Assembly: GCA_002348365.1 (NCBI GenBank)
Contig: DEBC01000007.1
Coordinates: 1 to 25,689 of the forward strand
Source of the DNA: Alphaproteobacteria bacterium UBA2966
Lineage (GTDB): Bacteria; Pseudomonadota; Alphaproteobacteria; UBA2966
DNA: 25,689 bases
Direction of reading: 5' to 3'
Part shown: piece after piece, positions 17,366 to 25,489 of the stretch
Numbering within the stretch: the stretch's first letter is position 1
Layout of the letters: each line of letters opens with the position of its first letter
The notes under the pieces: model-generated
Databases searched by the model: none
What the model was told of the DNA's origin: nothing
Seen by the model: only the letters and a program-made list of their open reading frames with translations
Position numbers and translations under genes: made by a program

Positions 17366-17374
17366 TGCTATAAC
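17366..17374 (+). promoter_or_regulatory. Candidate extended -10 promoter for the TPR-methyltransferase gene
   Basis: TGCTATAAC at 17366-17374 matches the extended -10 pattern TGnTATAAT with one mismatch. The -35 region is poor. Initiation near 17381 would leave a short leader before the proposed TTG start at 17409. It lies in the 88-nt gap after dnaE2, so the downstream gene may have its own promoter outside the SOS operon. Confidence 0.35.
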
Positions 17375-17408
17375 CCGCTCGTCCAACGACACAGATTGGT
17401 CAAACAGG

Positions 17409-19550
17409 TTGTCGAGCGCAGCAGAAACTCTCACCCAAGCCGCCCGCCAGTATCAGGCGGGAAACCATGAAGGCGCGAAGGACCTCTGCGAAAAACTCGT
17501 CGAAGAGGAACCCGATAATGCCGACGCGTTGAATTTTCTCGGCCTGATTAATCATCAGGAAGGCGCGCATGTGGCGGCGGCCGACTGGATCACGCGGGCC
17601 CTGGCTGTCGAGCCAGAGAATGCGGCGTTTCACTATAACCTCGGTGAAACAATGCGCGCGCAAGAGAAGATCGGCGAGGCCATTGCTTCATACTATCGAG
17701 CGATCGGATGCGACCCGACGTTCGCCAATGCCTATACCAACATTGGCATTCTTTGCCTGAACCAGAATCGTCTCCCCGAGGCCGCAGACGTCTTGCGACG
17801 TGCAACGGCCTATACGCCGACCGATGGAGCGGCTTACGCTCGCCTGGGTACCGCGCAGGCCGGACAGGGCGATATTGACGAAGCGCTCACTACATTCGCG
17901 AAGGCGATCCAATTCGATCCGGGTAATACTGCGTACATTCAACACTTTGTCGAAGCGCTGAACGCCTACCCGTTCCCTGCCATGCCGTCCGGCATGCTGA
18001 TGGCATTGCGGACCTGTTTTGATCTCGAAGGGGTGTCGCATCAGACGCTGGTTCCGGCTGCGACTGCCGTGCTGAAGCGGGATGAGAGATTCGCCGGCCT
18101 TCTGGCGATGACAGACAACGATGACGTCGTCACGATCATGGCCGCGGCCGCGGGAGGCGTTTTCGATGATCTTCTCTCCGAGCCCCTGCTGCTGGGATTG
18201 CTCGCCAACACAGTCATAACGGACGACGAGCTGATTCGGGTCCTGACGATTCTGCGGCGAGTCATCGCACTGCAGGGCGAAGTCGGAACAGACCCAAAAG
18301 ATTTTATTGTGGGCAGACGTCGGCAATTCGTGGTTGCACTCGCGTTGCAGTGCTTTGTCACCGATTATGCCTGGTACGAAACCAGGAGAGAGGCCCTCGC
18401 TGCCGGCTACATCATTGCCGAGATCCGTCGCGGCCTCGACGCAATCGGCAATGGCAGTGATGAGAGTGCCTGGGACCTGGAAATGTGGAACCGTCTGGCG
18501 GTCGTCGCGACCTACCGCCCCATCCACCGCATCGAAGGGATCGACAAGCTTCTTACACTTGGCTTGCCGGCAGAATCTCCGTACCGCCGCATGCTGATCC
18601 GGCAGCAACTGGGAGAACCCATCAAGGAGCGGGAAATATCCTCGCAAATCATTCGCCTTGGCGGTCCCGCACCGGAACCAGACGCCAGCGAGCTGGAGCG
18701 GTCACCTTATCCCCGCTGGCACAGGTTGTCTGAAGTCGAACCGCGCAATCTGGCAGACGGGCTGGAAGACCTGATCCCTGGCTTTACCGCTCCAGATTAT
18801 GCCCAGAGGCCCGTACGTCTTCTCGTTGCCGGCTGTTCAACGGGCCAACTGGCTTTGAGGCTCGCTGCTACCTACGAGAATATCGAAGTCATGGCGACAG
18901 ACTCGCGCCAGCAGAATCTGGCTTATGCAGCGCGGATGGCCCAAGAGATGAACATCGGCAATGTCGAGTTCCGCCATGCCGAGCGCGAGGAACTCGATCG
19001 CATTGAGGGACAGTTTCACGTCATTTACACCGGTGAATCGCTGCTCTGGACAGCCGATGCGTTGACGCCGTGGCGTGTGTTGACGGATCACCTGTTTCCT
19101 GAAGGCCTCATGCATGTGCAGGTCCGCGGCTCCATGCAGCGGGACGGCCTCATCGCGGCCCGTGAATTCGTTCGAACGGAAGGGTTGAGTCGCGACGCAG
19201 AGGGGGTTCGAAGCGCTCGCCGGGCAATCCTTGATCTTCCAGCGGGTGAGATGGCCCGTCGGGTCGTAACCGCGGAAGGGTTCTACAACTTCTACCAATG
19301 CCGGGATCTCCTTTTTCCGGACTACGATGAGGCCCGGTTCGACATCGTGGGCGTGCGCAACGCGATGAACGATTTCGGTCTGGATTTCCTGGCATACGAA
19401 GCGCAGAAGCAGACGACCATGACCAGATTTCTGGAGGAATTTGGGGAGTCGGCGGATCCGACCGATCTCGATCAGTGGGCCAAACTGGAAGCGGACTACC
19501 CCATGGACCTGAGCACCACCCACCGCATCTGGTGTCAGAAGCCCGCCTGA
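17409..19550 (+). CDS. TPR-repeat protein fused to a class I SAM-dependent methyltransferase
   Basis: 713-residue two-part protein. Residues 1 to about 175 form four or five tetratricopeptide units, recognisable by ADALNFLGLINHQEGAHVAA, AAFHYNLGETMRAQEKIGEA, ANAYTNIGILCLNQNRLPEA and AAYARLGTAQAGQGDIDEA. A middle helical region of unknown fold follows. From about residue 465 the protein has a SAM-binding motif I (LLVAGCSTGQLALRLA) and a motif II acidic loop (VMATDSRQQNLAYAA). The C-terminus is conserved-looking (PMDLSTTHRIWCQKP). No in-frame ATG exists between the dnaE2 stop and the first repeat, so TTG 17409 is the best start, though without a well-spaced Shine-Dalgarno. Such fusions often modify proteins or glycans; the target is unknown. 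Confidence 0.85.
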   Translation: MSSAAETLTQAARQYQAGNHEGAKDLCEKLVEEEPDNADALNFLGLINHQEGAHVAAADWITRALAVEPENAAFHYNLGETMRAQEKIGEAIASYYRAIGCDPTFANAYTNIGILCLNQNRLPEAADVLRRATAYTPTDGAAYARLGTAQAGQGDIDEALTTFAKAIQFDPGNTAYIQHFVEALNAYPFPAMPSGMLMALRTCFDLEGVSHQTLVPAATAVLKRDERFAGLLAMTDNDDVVTIMAAAAGGVFDDLLSEPLLLGLLANTVITDDELIRVLTILRRVIALQGEVGTDPKDFIVGRRRQFVVALALQCFVTDYAWYETRREALAAGYIIAEIRRGLDAIGNGSDESAWDLEMWNRLAVVATYRPIHRIEGIDKLLTLGLPAESPYRRMLIRQQLGEPIKEREISSQIIRLGGPAPEPDASELERSPYPRWHRLSEVEPRNLADGLEDLIPGFTAPDYAQRPVRLLVAGCSTGQLALRLAATYENIEVMATDSRQQNLAYAARMAQEMNIGNVEFRHAEREELDRIEGQFHVIYTGESLLWTADALTPWRVLTDHLFPEGLMHVQVRGSMQRDGLIAAREFVRTEGLSRDAEGVRSARRAILDLPAGEMARRVVTAEGFYNFYQCRDLLFPDYDEARFDIVGVRNAMNDFGLDFLAYEAQKQTTMTRFLEEFGESADPTDLDQWAKLEADYPMDLSTTHRIWCQKPA

Positions 19551-19571
19551 ACCAGGCGTTCCTGCCGAAGA

Positions 19572-20750
19572 CTAGCGGCTCAGCTCGCGCATTCCGCGAT
19601 CGAGTCCATCAAGCGTCAGTGGGAACATCCGATCGCCCATCAACTGCTGAGTCATCTGCAGTGACTGGGTATACGTCCAGTGGCGCTCGTTCACGGGGTT
19701 GAGCCAGATCGCACTGGGATAGGTCGTCAGCAGCCGGTCCAGCCAAACCTGACCCGGTTCTTCGTTCCAATGTTCAACGCTGCCACCCGGATAGGCAATT
19801 TCGTACGGGCTCATCGTGGCGTCACCGACAAGGATGAGTTTGTAGTCTGAGGCGTAGGTGTGCATGACCTCCCACGTGGGAATCCGCTCCTGATGCCGGC
19901 GCCGGTTGTCGCGCCACACGTATTCGTAGACGAAATTGTGGAAGTAGAAGTACTCAAGATGCTTGAATTCGGTACGCGTGGCCGAGAAAAGCTCTTCGCA
20001 GGTCCGGGTGTGGTCGTCCATCGACCCGCCGATATCCAGGAACAGCAGTACCTTGATCGTGTTGTGCCGCTCGGGGATGAGTTTGAGGTCCAGATAGCCG
20101 CCGTTGTTCGCCGTGGAGCGGACGGTATCGGGGAGGTCGAGTTCCAGCGCGGCACCTTCCCGAGCAAACCGGCGGAGGCGTCGAAGCGCGACTTTGATGT
20201 TTCTGGTGCCGAGCTCCACCGAGTCATCCAGATTCTTGTATTCCCGGCGATCCCAGACCTTTACAGCCCGTCGGTGACGCGAGCCGTCCTGTCCAATGCG
20301 CACGCCTTCAGGATTGTAGCCATACGCACCAAACGGTGAACGGCCAGCCGTGCCGATCCATTTATTTCCGCCCTGGTGACGCTTCTGCTGTTCCTCCAGG
20401 CGTTTCCGCAATTCTTCCATAAGCTTATCGAAGCCGCCCATCGCCTCGATTTCGGCCATTTCCTCTTCAGTCAACGTGAGCTCGGCAAGCTTGCGAAGCC
20501 ATTCCTCCGGGATCTCGGCGGTCTCGTCGTCTTCAAGAGCTTCTAGGCCCTTGAATACATGACCGAACACGACGTCGTACTTGTCGAAGTTACGCTCGTC
20601 TTTCACCAGCGCGGCCCGGGACAGATAGTAAAACTCCTCCACGCTCATATCCGTGACGTGCGCCTCCATGGCCTCAAGCAAGGCGAGGTATTCCTTCAGG
20701 CTTACCGGGACCTGGGCCTTGCGGAGTTCATAGAAGAGCTCAGAGAACAT
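19572..20750 (-). CDS. CoxE-like VWA-domain protein
   Basis: 392-residue protein of the CoxE-like von Willebrand factor A group. The start FYELRKAQVPVSLKEYLALL is characteristic. A charged linker rich in Glu and Arg lies around residues 90-130, and the VWA core has KVLLFLDIGGSMDDH near residue 240. This DxGxS form replaces the usual DxSxS of the metal-ion-dependent adhesion site. The protein ends LDGLDRGMRELSR. The CoxE/MoxR families are known as AAA+/VWA pairs that help mature or activate metalloenzymes and envelope proteins. It lies 41 nt downstream of the MoxR gene and is probably in the same operon. Its client is not evident here. Confidence 0.9.
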   Translation of the reverse strand: MFSELFYELRKAQVPVSLKEYLALLEAMEAHVTDMSVEEFYYLSRAALVKDERNFDKYDVVFGHVFKGLEALEDDETAEIPEEWLRKLAELTLTEEEMAEIEAMGGFDKLMEELRKRLEEQQKRHQGGNKWIGTAGRSPFGAYGYNPEGVRIGQDGSRHRRAVKVWDRREYKNLDDSVELGTRNIKVALRRLRRFAREGAALELDLPDTVRSTANNGGYLDLKLIPERHNTIKVLLFLDIGGSMDDHTRTCEELFSATRTEFKHLEYFYFHNFVYEYVWRDNRRRHQERIPTWEVMHTYASDYKLILVGDATMSPYEIAYPGGSVEHWNEEPGQVWLDRLLTTYPSAIWLNPVNERHWTYTQSLQMTQQLMGDRMFPLTLDGLDRGMRELSR

Positions 20751-20791
20751 GGATCGACTTCACCTCGTCGCCAGTACCTGGAATGCGCGAG

Positions 20792-21640
20792 CTATGACCC
20801 TCCCTCTCTACGGGCCATGAACGCCAAGCGTTCGAACAGATGTACGTCCTGCTCATTCTTGAGGAGCGCCCCGTGCAGGGGTGGGATCAGGGTCTTCATG
20901 TCTCTGCTGCGGAGCACTTCGGGCGACACATCCTCGGCCACGAGCAGTTTGATCCAGTCGAGCAGTTCAGAGGTTGATGGCTTCTTCTTCATGCCCGGCA
21001 CATCGCGAATTTCAAAGAAGATGTTCAGGGCTTCGGAGATGAGGTTCCGTTTGAGATCCGGGTAATGTACGTCGACAATCTGCTGCATCGTTTCCCGCTC
21101 GGGAAAACGAATGTAGTGGAAAAAGCAGCGCCGGAGGAATGCATCGGGCAACTCCTTCTCGTTGTTCGACGTGATGAAAACGATTGGGCGGTGGACAGTC
21201 TTGATGGTTTGTTTGGTTTCGTAGACGAAGAATTCCATACGATCGAGTTCGAGCAACAGATCGTTGGGAAACTCGATGTCCGCTTTATCGATTTCGTCGA
21301 TCAAGAGAACGGGACGTTCGTCCGATTCGAACGCCTCCCACAGCTTTCCTTGAACGATGTAATTGCTGATATCGTGAACGCGCTCATCCCCGAGTTGCGA
21401 ATCTCGAAGGCGCGACACCGCATCATATTCATACAAACCCTGCTGAGCCTTGGTAGTGGACTTTATGTGCCATTCGATCAGCGGCGCACCGATTGCTTCC
21501 GCCACCTCGATGGCCAGCATGGTCTTCCCCGTGCCAGGTTCACCCTTAACCAATAGGGGCCGCTGTAATGTGATGGCAGCGTTCACGGCGACCATAAGGT
21601 CTTCAGTGGCAACGTAGCTGTCTGTTCCTTCAAATTTCAT
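20792..21640 (-). CDS. MoxR-family AAA+ ATPase
   Basis: 282-residue AAA+ ATPase of the MoxR group. It has Walker A GEPGTGKT (33-40) and Walker B LLIDEID (112-118). A sensor 1 stretch (IVFITSNNEKELPDAFLRRC) and the C-terminal lid with PGMKKKPSTSELLDW are also present. MoxR ATPases act as chaperones, usually with a VWA partner, and the adjacent CoxE-like gene fits that. The start is ATG 21640 with AGGTGG (21646-21651) five nt upstream; the GTG at 21649, three codons earlier, overlaps that ribosome-binding site. The substrate protein is unknown. Confidence 0.93.
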   Translation of the reverse strand: MKFEGTDSYVATEDLMVAVNAAITLQRPLLVKGEPGTGKTMLAIEVAEAIGAPLIEWHIKSTTKAQQGLYEYDAVSRLRDSQLGDERVHDISNYIVQGKLWEAFESDERPVLLIDEIDKADIEFPNDLLLELDRMEFFVYETKQTIKTVHRPIVFITSNNEKELPDAFLRRCFFHYIRFPERETMQQIVDVHYPDLKRNLISEALNIFFEIRDVPGMKKKPSTSELLDWIKLLVAEDVSPEVLRSRDMKTLIPPLHGALLKNEQDVHLFERLAFMARREGGS

Positions 21641-21692
21641 GGAGTCCACCTATTACCATCCTGCTGGAGATCACGCGTCTCTCTCGGTGGGG

Positions 21693-21712
21693 GCCGAACG
21701 TATGCGTTCGGC
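21693..21712. repeat. Perfect 8-bp inverted repeat between the EAL gene and moxR
   Basis: GCCGAACG (21693-21700) and CGTTCGGC (21705-21712) are exact reverse complements around a TATG loop. It lies in the 111-120-nt gap downstream of the minus-strand EAL gene and upstream of moxR. It could be a hairpin ending EAL transcription, though no T tract follows on the minus strand, or a dimer operator for moxR-coxE. Confidence 0.5.
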
Positions 21713-21760
21713 GAACGCCGATCAAGTATTGGGATGTATCAGAGCGATTGGGACGCGCGG

Positions 21761-22786
21761 TCAGGCGGTCAATTGGTGGCCGGATGCAAGAAACGTGGCC
21801 ATCTCGTCCTCAGCCAAAGGTGTGCTGAGCAGAAAACCCTGAATTTCCGCACAACCGAGTTCGCGCAGACGTTGATACTGGTCAATGTTCTCCACGCCTT
21901 CGGCGATTACCGAAAGTCCGTGCCGGTCAGCCATGACGATGATCGCCTCAACGATCACGGCGTCCTGTCCGTGCAGGACCATGCCGGCGAGGAAGGAACG
22001 GTCAATCTTGACGGAATCAACGGCCAGATTCCGCAGATTGCTGAACGTGGCGTGACCCGTTCCAAAATCATCCACGGAGAAACGGACGCCGAGGGCGCAC
22101 AGTTCTTTGATGGATTCTGCAGTGGAGGCATCATCACGAATGACGGCACTCTCCGTCAGTTCGAGTGTCAGGGATTCGGGGGTGATTCCGCTATCCCGGA
22201 TGGCACGCCTGACAGTCTCGGCGAAGTCCAGGCGAGCGACCTGATGCGCCGAAACGTTGACGGCCATCGTACCGGGCGCGAGCCCTTCATCCTGCCAGTA
22301 ACGGAGCTGGCGGCAGGCCGTAAACAGGACCCAGTCACCAAGCTGGTTGATCAATCCGTTCTGTTCAGCGAGAGGCACGAATTCATCCGGTTCGATCCGC
22401 CCAAACCAGGGGTGATACCAGCGAACGAGAGCCTCCATTCCCGAGACGTGTCCGGTCGCCGCCGAGACCTTCGGTTGATAATGGAGCTCGATCTCACCGT
22501 GTGGCAACGCACGGCCCAGATCACTGGCGAGGCGATAGGTGTTGTCAGTGGGCGAGCTGCGCGCATCGCTCCACATTCTCACCCGGCTGGACGACTTGTC
22601 GTGCGCGGCGGTAAGCGCGATCGTCGCCCGGTGGGTCAATACCGTGATGTCCGTCCCGGCATCAGGATAAAGGGATATTCCAACTCGAGGATTGAGTGGT
22701 GTCGGAAGTGCGTCTTCAATTTCGCCCAGAATCTTGTTCGCCATTTCTGAAATATTCTGGGCCGTCTCGAAGTCACCGAGCAGCAC
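21761..22786 (-). CDS. EAL-domain c-di-GMP phosphodiesterase with a remnant GGDEF N-terminus
   Basis: The open frame covers the end of a degenerate GGDEF domain and a complete EAL domain. The EAL part has the residues expected of an active phosphodiesterase that cleaves c-di-GMP to pGpG: MEALVRW, AVNVSAHQ, LELTES, VDDFGTG, VKIDRSF, IAEGVEN and an IQGF near the end. The only upstream start in this frame is GTG 22786, within the GGDEF remnant and lacking a visible ribosome-binding site; ATG 22744 is an alternative. The same frame extends upstream through two TAA codons to an apparent original start near 23107. It may therefore be a truncated survivor or a decaying pseudogene. No sensory domain is visible. 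Confidence 0.75.
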   Translation of the reverse strand: MLLGDFETAQNISEMANKILGEIEDALPTPLNPRVGISLYPDAGTDITVLTHRATIALTAAHDKSSSRVRMWSDARSSPTDNTYRLASDLGRALPHGEIELHYQPKVSAATGHVSGMEALVRWYHPWFGRIEPDEFVPLAEQNGLINQLGDWVLFTACRQLRYWQDEGLAPGTMAVNVSAHQVARLDFAETVRRAIRDSGITPESLTLELTESAVIRDDASTAESIKELCALGVRFSVDDFGTGHATFSNLRNLAVDSVKIDRSFLAGMVLHGQDAVIVEAIIVMADRHGLSVIAEGVENIDQYQRLRELGCAEIQGFLLSTPLAEDEMATFLASGHQLTA

Positions 22787-23107
22787 CAGGAAGATATCGA
22801 TACCAATTCTTTAGATATAGCTACCGAAGGGTAGGATCTCTTCAAGTTGTTTGGGTAACCGGTCCGATGTGGCTGCCGTTGTCCTGTCGACTGCGGCCTG
22901 GACTTAGGAAACACGATCGAATTCGATGATCAGGACTGCGAGGCGTTCTTCCTTGTGGTGAGCTGTCCAGTTCGAGAACCACCCAGCCGCATCATTTGTC
23001 GGTGATTCGCGAGGTTCGTCACCGAAATTTCGGGAGAACCCTTGAATCACAGGTGCAGTAGACGCCTGATCGTTTGATCCGACGAATGGGGCAGGTGCGA
23101 GAGACAT
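22787..23107 (-). pseudogene. Disrupted N-terminal part of the GGDEF-EAL gene, with two in-frame TAA codons
   Basis: Continuing the EAL frame upstream gives a GGDEF-like N-terminus: EERLAVLIIEFDRVS, then stop, then about 30 residues, stop, then RIGIDIFLVLLGDFETA. These correspond to the first strand and the signature strand of a GGDEF domain, with GGDEF changed to GIDIF, so it should not synthesise c-di-GMP. The stops are TAA at 22904-22906 and 22811-22813 (minus strand), both exactly in frame with an ATG at 23107 (codons 68 and 99). Because the frame is kept, a simple indel error cannot explain them. Selenocysteine or pyrrolysine recoding does not use TAA. Confidence 0.7.
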
Positions 23108-23183
23108 GTCAGTCAGACAAAATCGAAGTCGAAAATGGCATAAATGACATCGCAGCATTGTGAACGAAGGAGGTTTAGAGAAC

Positions 23184-24293
23184 GTGAGCGGCGGCGGCTT
23201 GAATCCAGAGCATTTCGACTTCAGCAGAATTGCGAATTTCCCTGGGATTTTTGGCAGAAAACAAGGCATTTTGCTTGGAGTCTGGCTATGCGTCTCCATC
23301 CTGGGCTTCGCCGGATGCACGCCACGCGTGCAAGATTTTGTCTCTCAGGCCGTCACACCCTCAATCGCAAATGGCGCGGTGGTGGTCTCTGACGGGACCC
23401 GTTTGCCACTGCGGACGTGGAAATCGGAGGGCCCTGAAACTCATGTCATCATCGCTTTGCACGGTTTCAACGACTACTCGAACGCCTTCACGTTACCCGC
23501 CGAATGGTGGTCCTCACACGGAGTCACCACATATGCCTACGATCAGAGGGGGTTCGGAAGTGCCCCCGATCCAGGAATCTGGCCGGGAATCCAGAATCTG
23601 GTTCAGGACCTCTACGACGTCATTGAAGCGGTCCGCGTCCGCCATCCTGATGCTTCAGTCGTTCTGGCAGGCTCCAGCATGGGTGGTGCCGTCGTTCTGG
23701 CGGCTTACGGTTCCCCGCCAATCCCGAATGTTCGAGATCAAGCCCCTTCGACTCTGATCCGCGCTCGCACACCGCCATCTGTCCAGGGTGCCATTTTGTC
23801 GGCACCCGCGGTTTGGGGGCGGGCAACCATGAACCCCGTGTACCGGGCCGTACTGTGGTTGATGGCGCACATTGCGCCGGCAGCTCATGTATCGGGTAGA
23901 AATCTGAACATCACACCCTCGGACAACATCGAAATGCTGAGAGCGTTGAGTAAAGATCCTCTTGTGATCAAGAACACCCGTACCGACTCAGTATACGGCT
24001 TGGTCAATCTGATGGACGCCGCGCTTGATAGTGCTCGGCGCTTGTCGATACCGGCTTTGGTGCTCTACGGTGACAAGGACGAAATCATCCCGCGCGGGGC
24101 CACCCGGCTCATGGTCGAGCGCCTCGAACCGCGTCACCGATTCGTGCTCTATCCTGACGGCTACCATATGCTGTTCCGAGATCTCCAGGCCGAAACTGTC
24201 TGGCGCGATACGTTGGCCTGGATTCGGGATCCGGATGGCGTTTTGCCATCGGGACAAGGACGCGATGCACGGGCAAAACTGGCCCAAAACTAA
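23184..24293 (+). CDS. Alpha/beta-hydrolase, probable lipoprotein (monoacylglycerol lipase/lysophospholipase-like)
   Basis: 369-residue serine hydrolase of the PldB/monoacylglycerol-lipase group. The nucleophile elbow GSSMG places Ser165, with Asp299 in LYGDKDEIIP and His328 in DGYHMLF completing the triad. HGFNDYSNAF near residue 94 is the oxyanion region. Residues 28-44 are hydrophobic and end in FAGC, a lipobox-like site with Cys45, so the protein may be lipid-anchored in the envelope; Phe at -3 is unusual and the N-region is long. The chosen start is GTG 23184 with AAGGAGG at 23167-23173; GTG 23160 lies before that site. It is divergent from the broken GGDEF-EAL gene. Confidence 0.85.
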   Translation: MSGGGLNPEHFDFSRIANFPGIFGRKQGILLGVWLCVSILGFAGCTPRVQDFVSQAVTPSIANGAVVVSDGTRLPLRTWKSEGPETHVIIALHGFNDYSNAFTLPAEWWSSHGVTTYAYDQRGFGSAPDPGIWPGIQNLVQDLYDVIEAVRVRHPDASVVLAGSSMGGAVVLAAYGSPPIPNVRDQAPSTLIRARTPPSVQGAILSAPAVWGRATMNPVYRAVLWLMAHIAPAAHVSGRNLNITPSDNIEMLRALSKDPLVIKNTRTDSVYGLVNLMDAALDSARRLSIPALVLYGDKDEIIPRGATRLMVERLEPRHRFVLYPDGYHMLFRDLQAETVWRDTLAWIRDPDGVLPSGQGRDARAKLAQN

Positions 24294-24396
24294 GTCTTTT
24301 TTGTCGTCGATGGTCCTTCTCGCAGATTGATTTTACCACTGAAAGCCTTAGCGAATTCGACTTCCGGAGAGCGCGCGACCTCATAGATTTCGGAGC

Positions 24397-24426
24397 TTGA
24401 AATTCGGAACGAATTATTAATATTGA
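24397..24426 (+). promoter_or_regulatory. AT-rich candidate promoter region upstream of fliG
   Basis: TTGAAA (24397-24402) is followed by an AT-rich stretch containing TAATAT (24418-24423) and TATTGA (24421-24426), 15 or 18 nt away. GAACG (24407-24411) and CGTTC (24434-24438) flank the AT-rich core as an inverted repeat. The base composition differs sharply from the surrounding GC-rich DNA. No sigma54-type GG/GC pair is evident. Low confidence. Confidence 0.3.
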
Positions 24427-24466
24427 ATTATTACGTTCAGGAGGAAATTTCGACCTAAGCGGCGCC

Positions 24467-25479
24467 ATGGCTGGAGAAGATCTCAAAGGACTGACGGGCC
24501 AACAAAAGGCTGGAATCATGATGCTCGCAATCGTTGAGGATCGTGCGGCGAAGCTATTCGGTATGATGGACGAGGAAGAGTTGAAAGAGCTCTCCCAGGC
24601 CATGGCCAATCTCGGAACCGTCAACTCCAAGACCATTGAGGCGCTGTTCGTGGAATTCGCATCACTGGTCGCAGGGACCGGTTCGCTCGTGGGCACATAT
24701 GCCAGCACGGAGCGCCTGCTCGCCAAGTCGTTATCCGCGGACAAGGTGAACGAGATCATGGAGGACATTCGTGGTCCTGCGGACGAACCATGTGGGACAA
24801 GCTTGGCAATGTCAGCGAGGGGGTTCTCGCGACCTATTTCAAGAACGAATATCCACAAACTGTTGCCGTCGTAATGAGCAAGCTTAAGTCGGACCATACC
24901 GCGCGGGTTCTTGGTGAATTGCCCGAGGATTTTGCGGGCGAAGTCATGGCCCGCATGCTGAGCATGGGCAACGTTCAAAAGGAAGTGCTGAACGCCATCG
25001 AACATACGTTGCGCGAAGAATTCATGGCGACCCTGTCGAATGCGCGAACGCGCAATACGCACGAGGCGATGGCGGATATTTTCAACAGCTTCGACCGTGG
25101 AACGGAACAGCGCTTCATGGGGATGCTGGAAGAGCGCAACCGAGAGTCGGCCGAGAAAGTGAAGTCGCTCATGTTCACTTTCGAGGACCTACAGAAACTG
25201 GATCCACTAGGCATACAGACGCTGCTCAGGCACGTCGAAAAAACTCAGCTCGCGCTTGGCCTCAAAGGCGCGTCGGAAACCATTCGCGACATGTTTTTCA
25301 GCAACATGTCCGAGCGGCAGGGAAAAATCCTGCGCGAAGACATGGAAGCCATGGGTCCCGTCCGGCTTCGCGAGGTCGATGAAGCCCAGGCTGAGATCGT
25401 TTCGAAGTGCAAGGACCTCTCGGACGCCGGTGAGATCATCATAGCCGATGGCAATACGGAAGACGAACTGGTCTACTGA
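24467..25479 (+). pseudogene. fliG: Flagellar motor switch protein FliG, interrupted by a one-base frameshift
   Basis: FliG is the rotor protein of the flagellar C-ring that contacts the MotA stator and couples ion flow to torque. The first frame starts MAGEDLKGLTGQQKAGIMML and reads correctly to EIMEDIRGPA. After codon 24779-24781 it goes wrong, while the next frame resumes as TMWDKLGNVSEGVLA and continues through NEYPQTVAVVMSKL, MFTFEDLQKLD and ERQGKILREDMEAMGPVRL to the stop at 25479. One added G near 24779-24783 restores a 337-residue protein of normal length (GPAGRTMWDKL). AGGAGG at 24439-24444 is 22 nt before the ATG, which is too far to be typical. No other flagellar gene is visible, so this may be an extra copy. 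Confidence 0.85.
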
Positions 25480-25489
25480 TCGACCCTTG

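Noticed and set aside
17034..17408. Upstream ATG extension of the TPR-methyltransferase
   Set aside because: These codons overlap the conserved OB-fold end of dnaE2 and are Ser/Arg-rich shadow sequence.
17688..18647. 319-codon minus-strand open frame
   Set aside because: Antisense to the TPR-methyltransferase gene, whose TPR units are clear on the plus strand.
21734..22750. 338-codon plus-strand open frame
   Set aside because: Antisense shadow of the EAL domain; the EAL motifs are on the minus strand.
22811..22906. Recoding (selenocysteine, pyrrolysine or programmed readthrough) at the two stops in the GGDEF region
   Set aside because: Both codons are TAA, which is not used for selenocysteine (TGA) or pyrrolysine (TAG). 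The GGDEF signature is already degenerate, so decay is simpler.
24109..25062. 317-codon minus-strand open frame
   Set aside because: Spans the lipase end, the AT-rich gap and the fliG frameshift on the opposite strand; its residues are Ser/Arg-rich without a family match.
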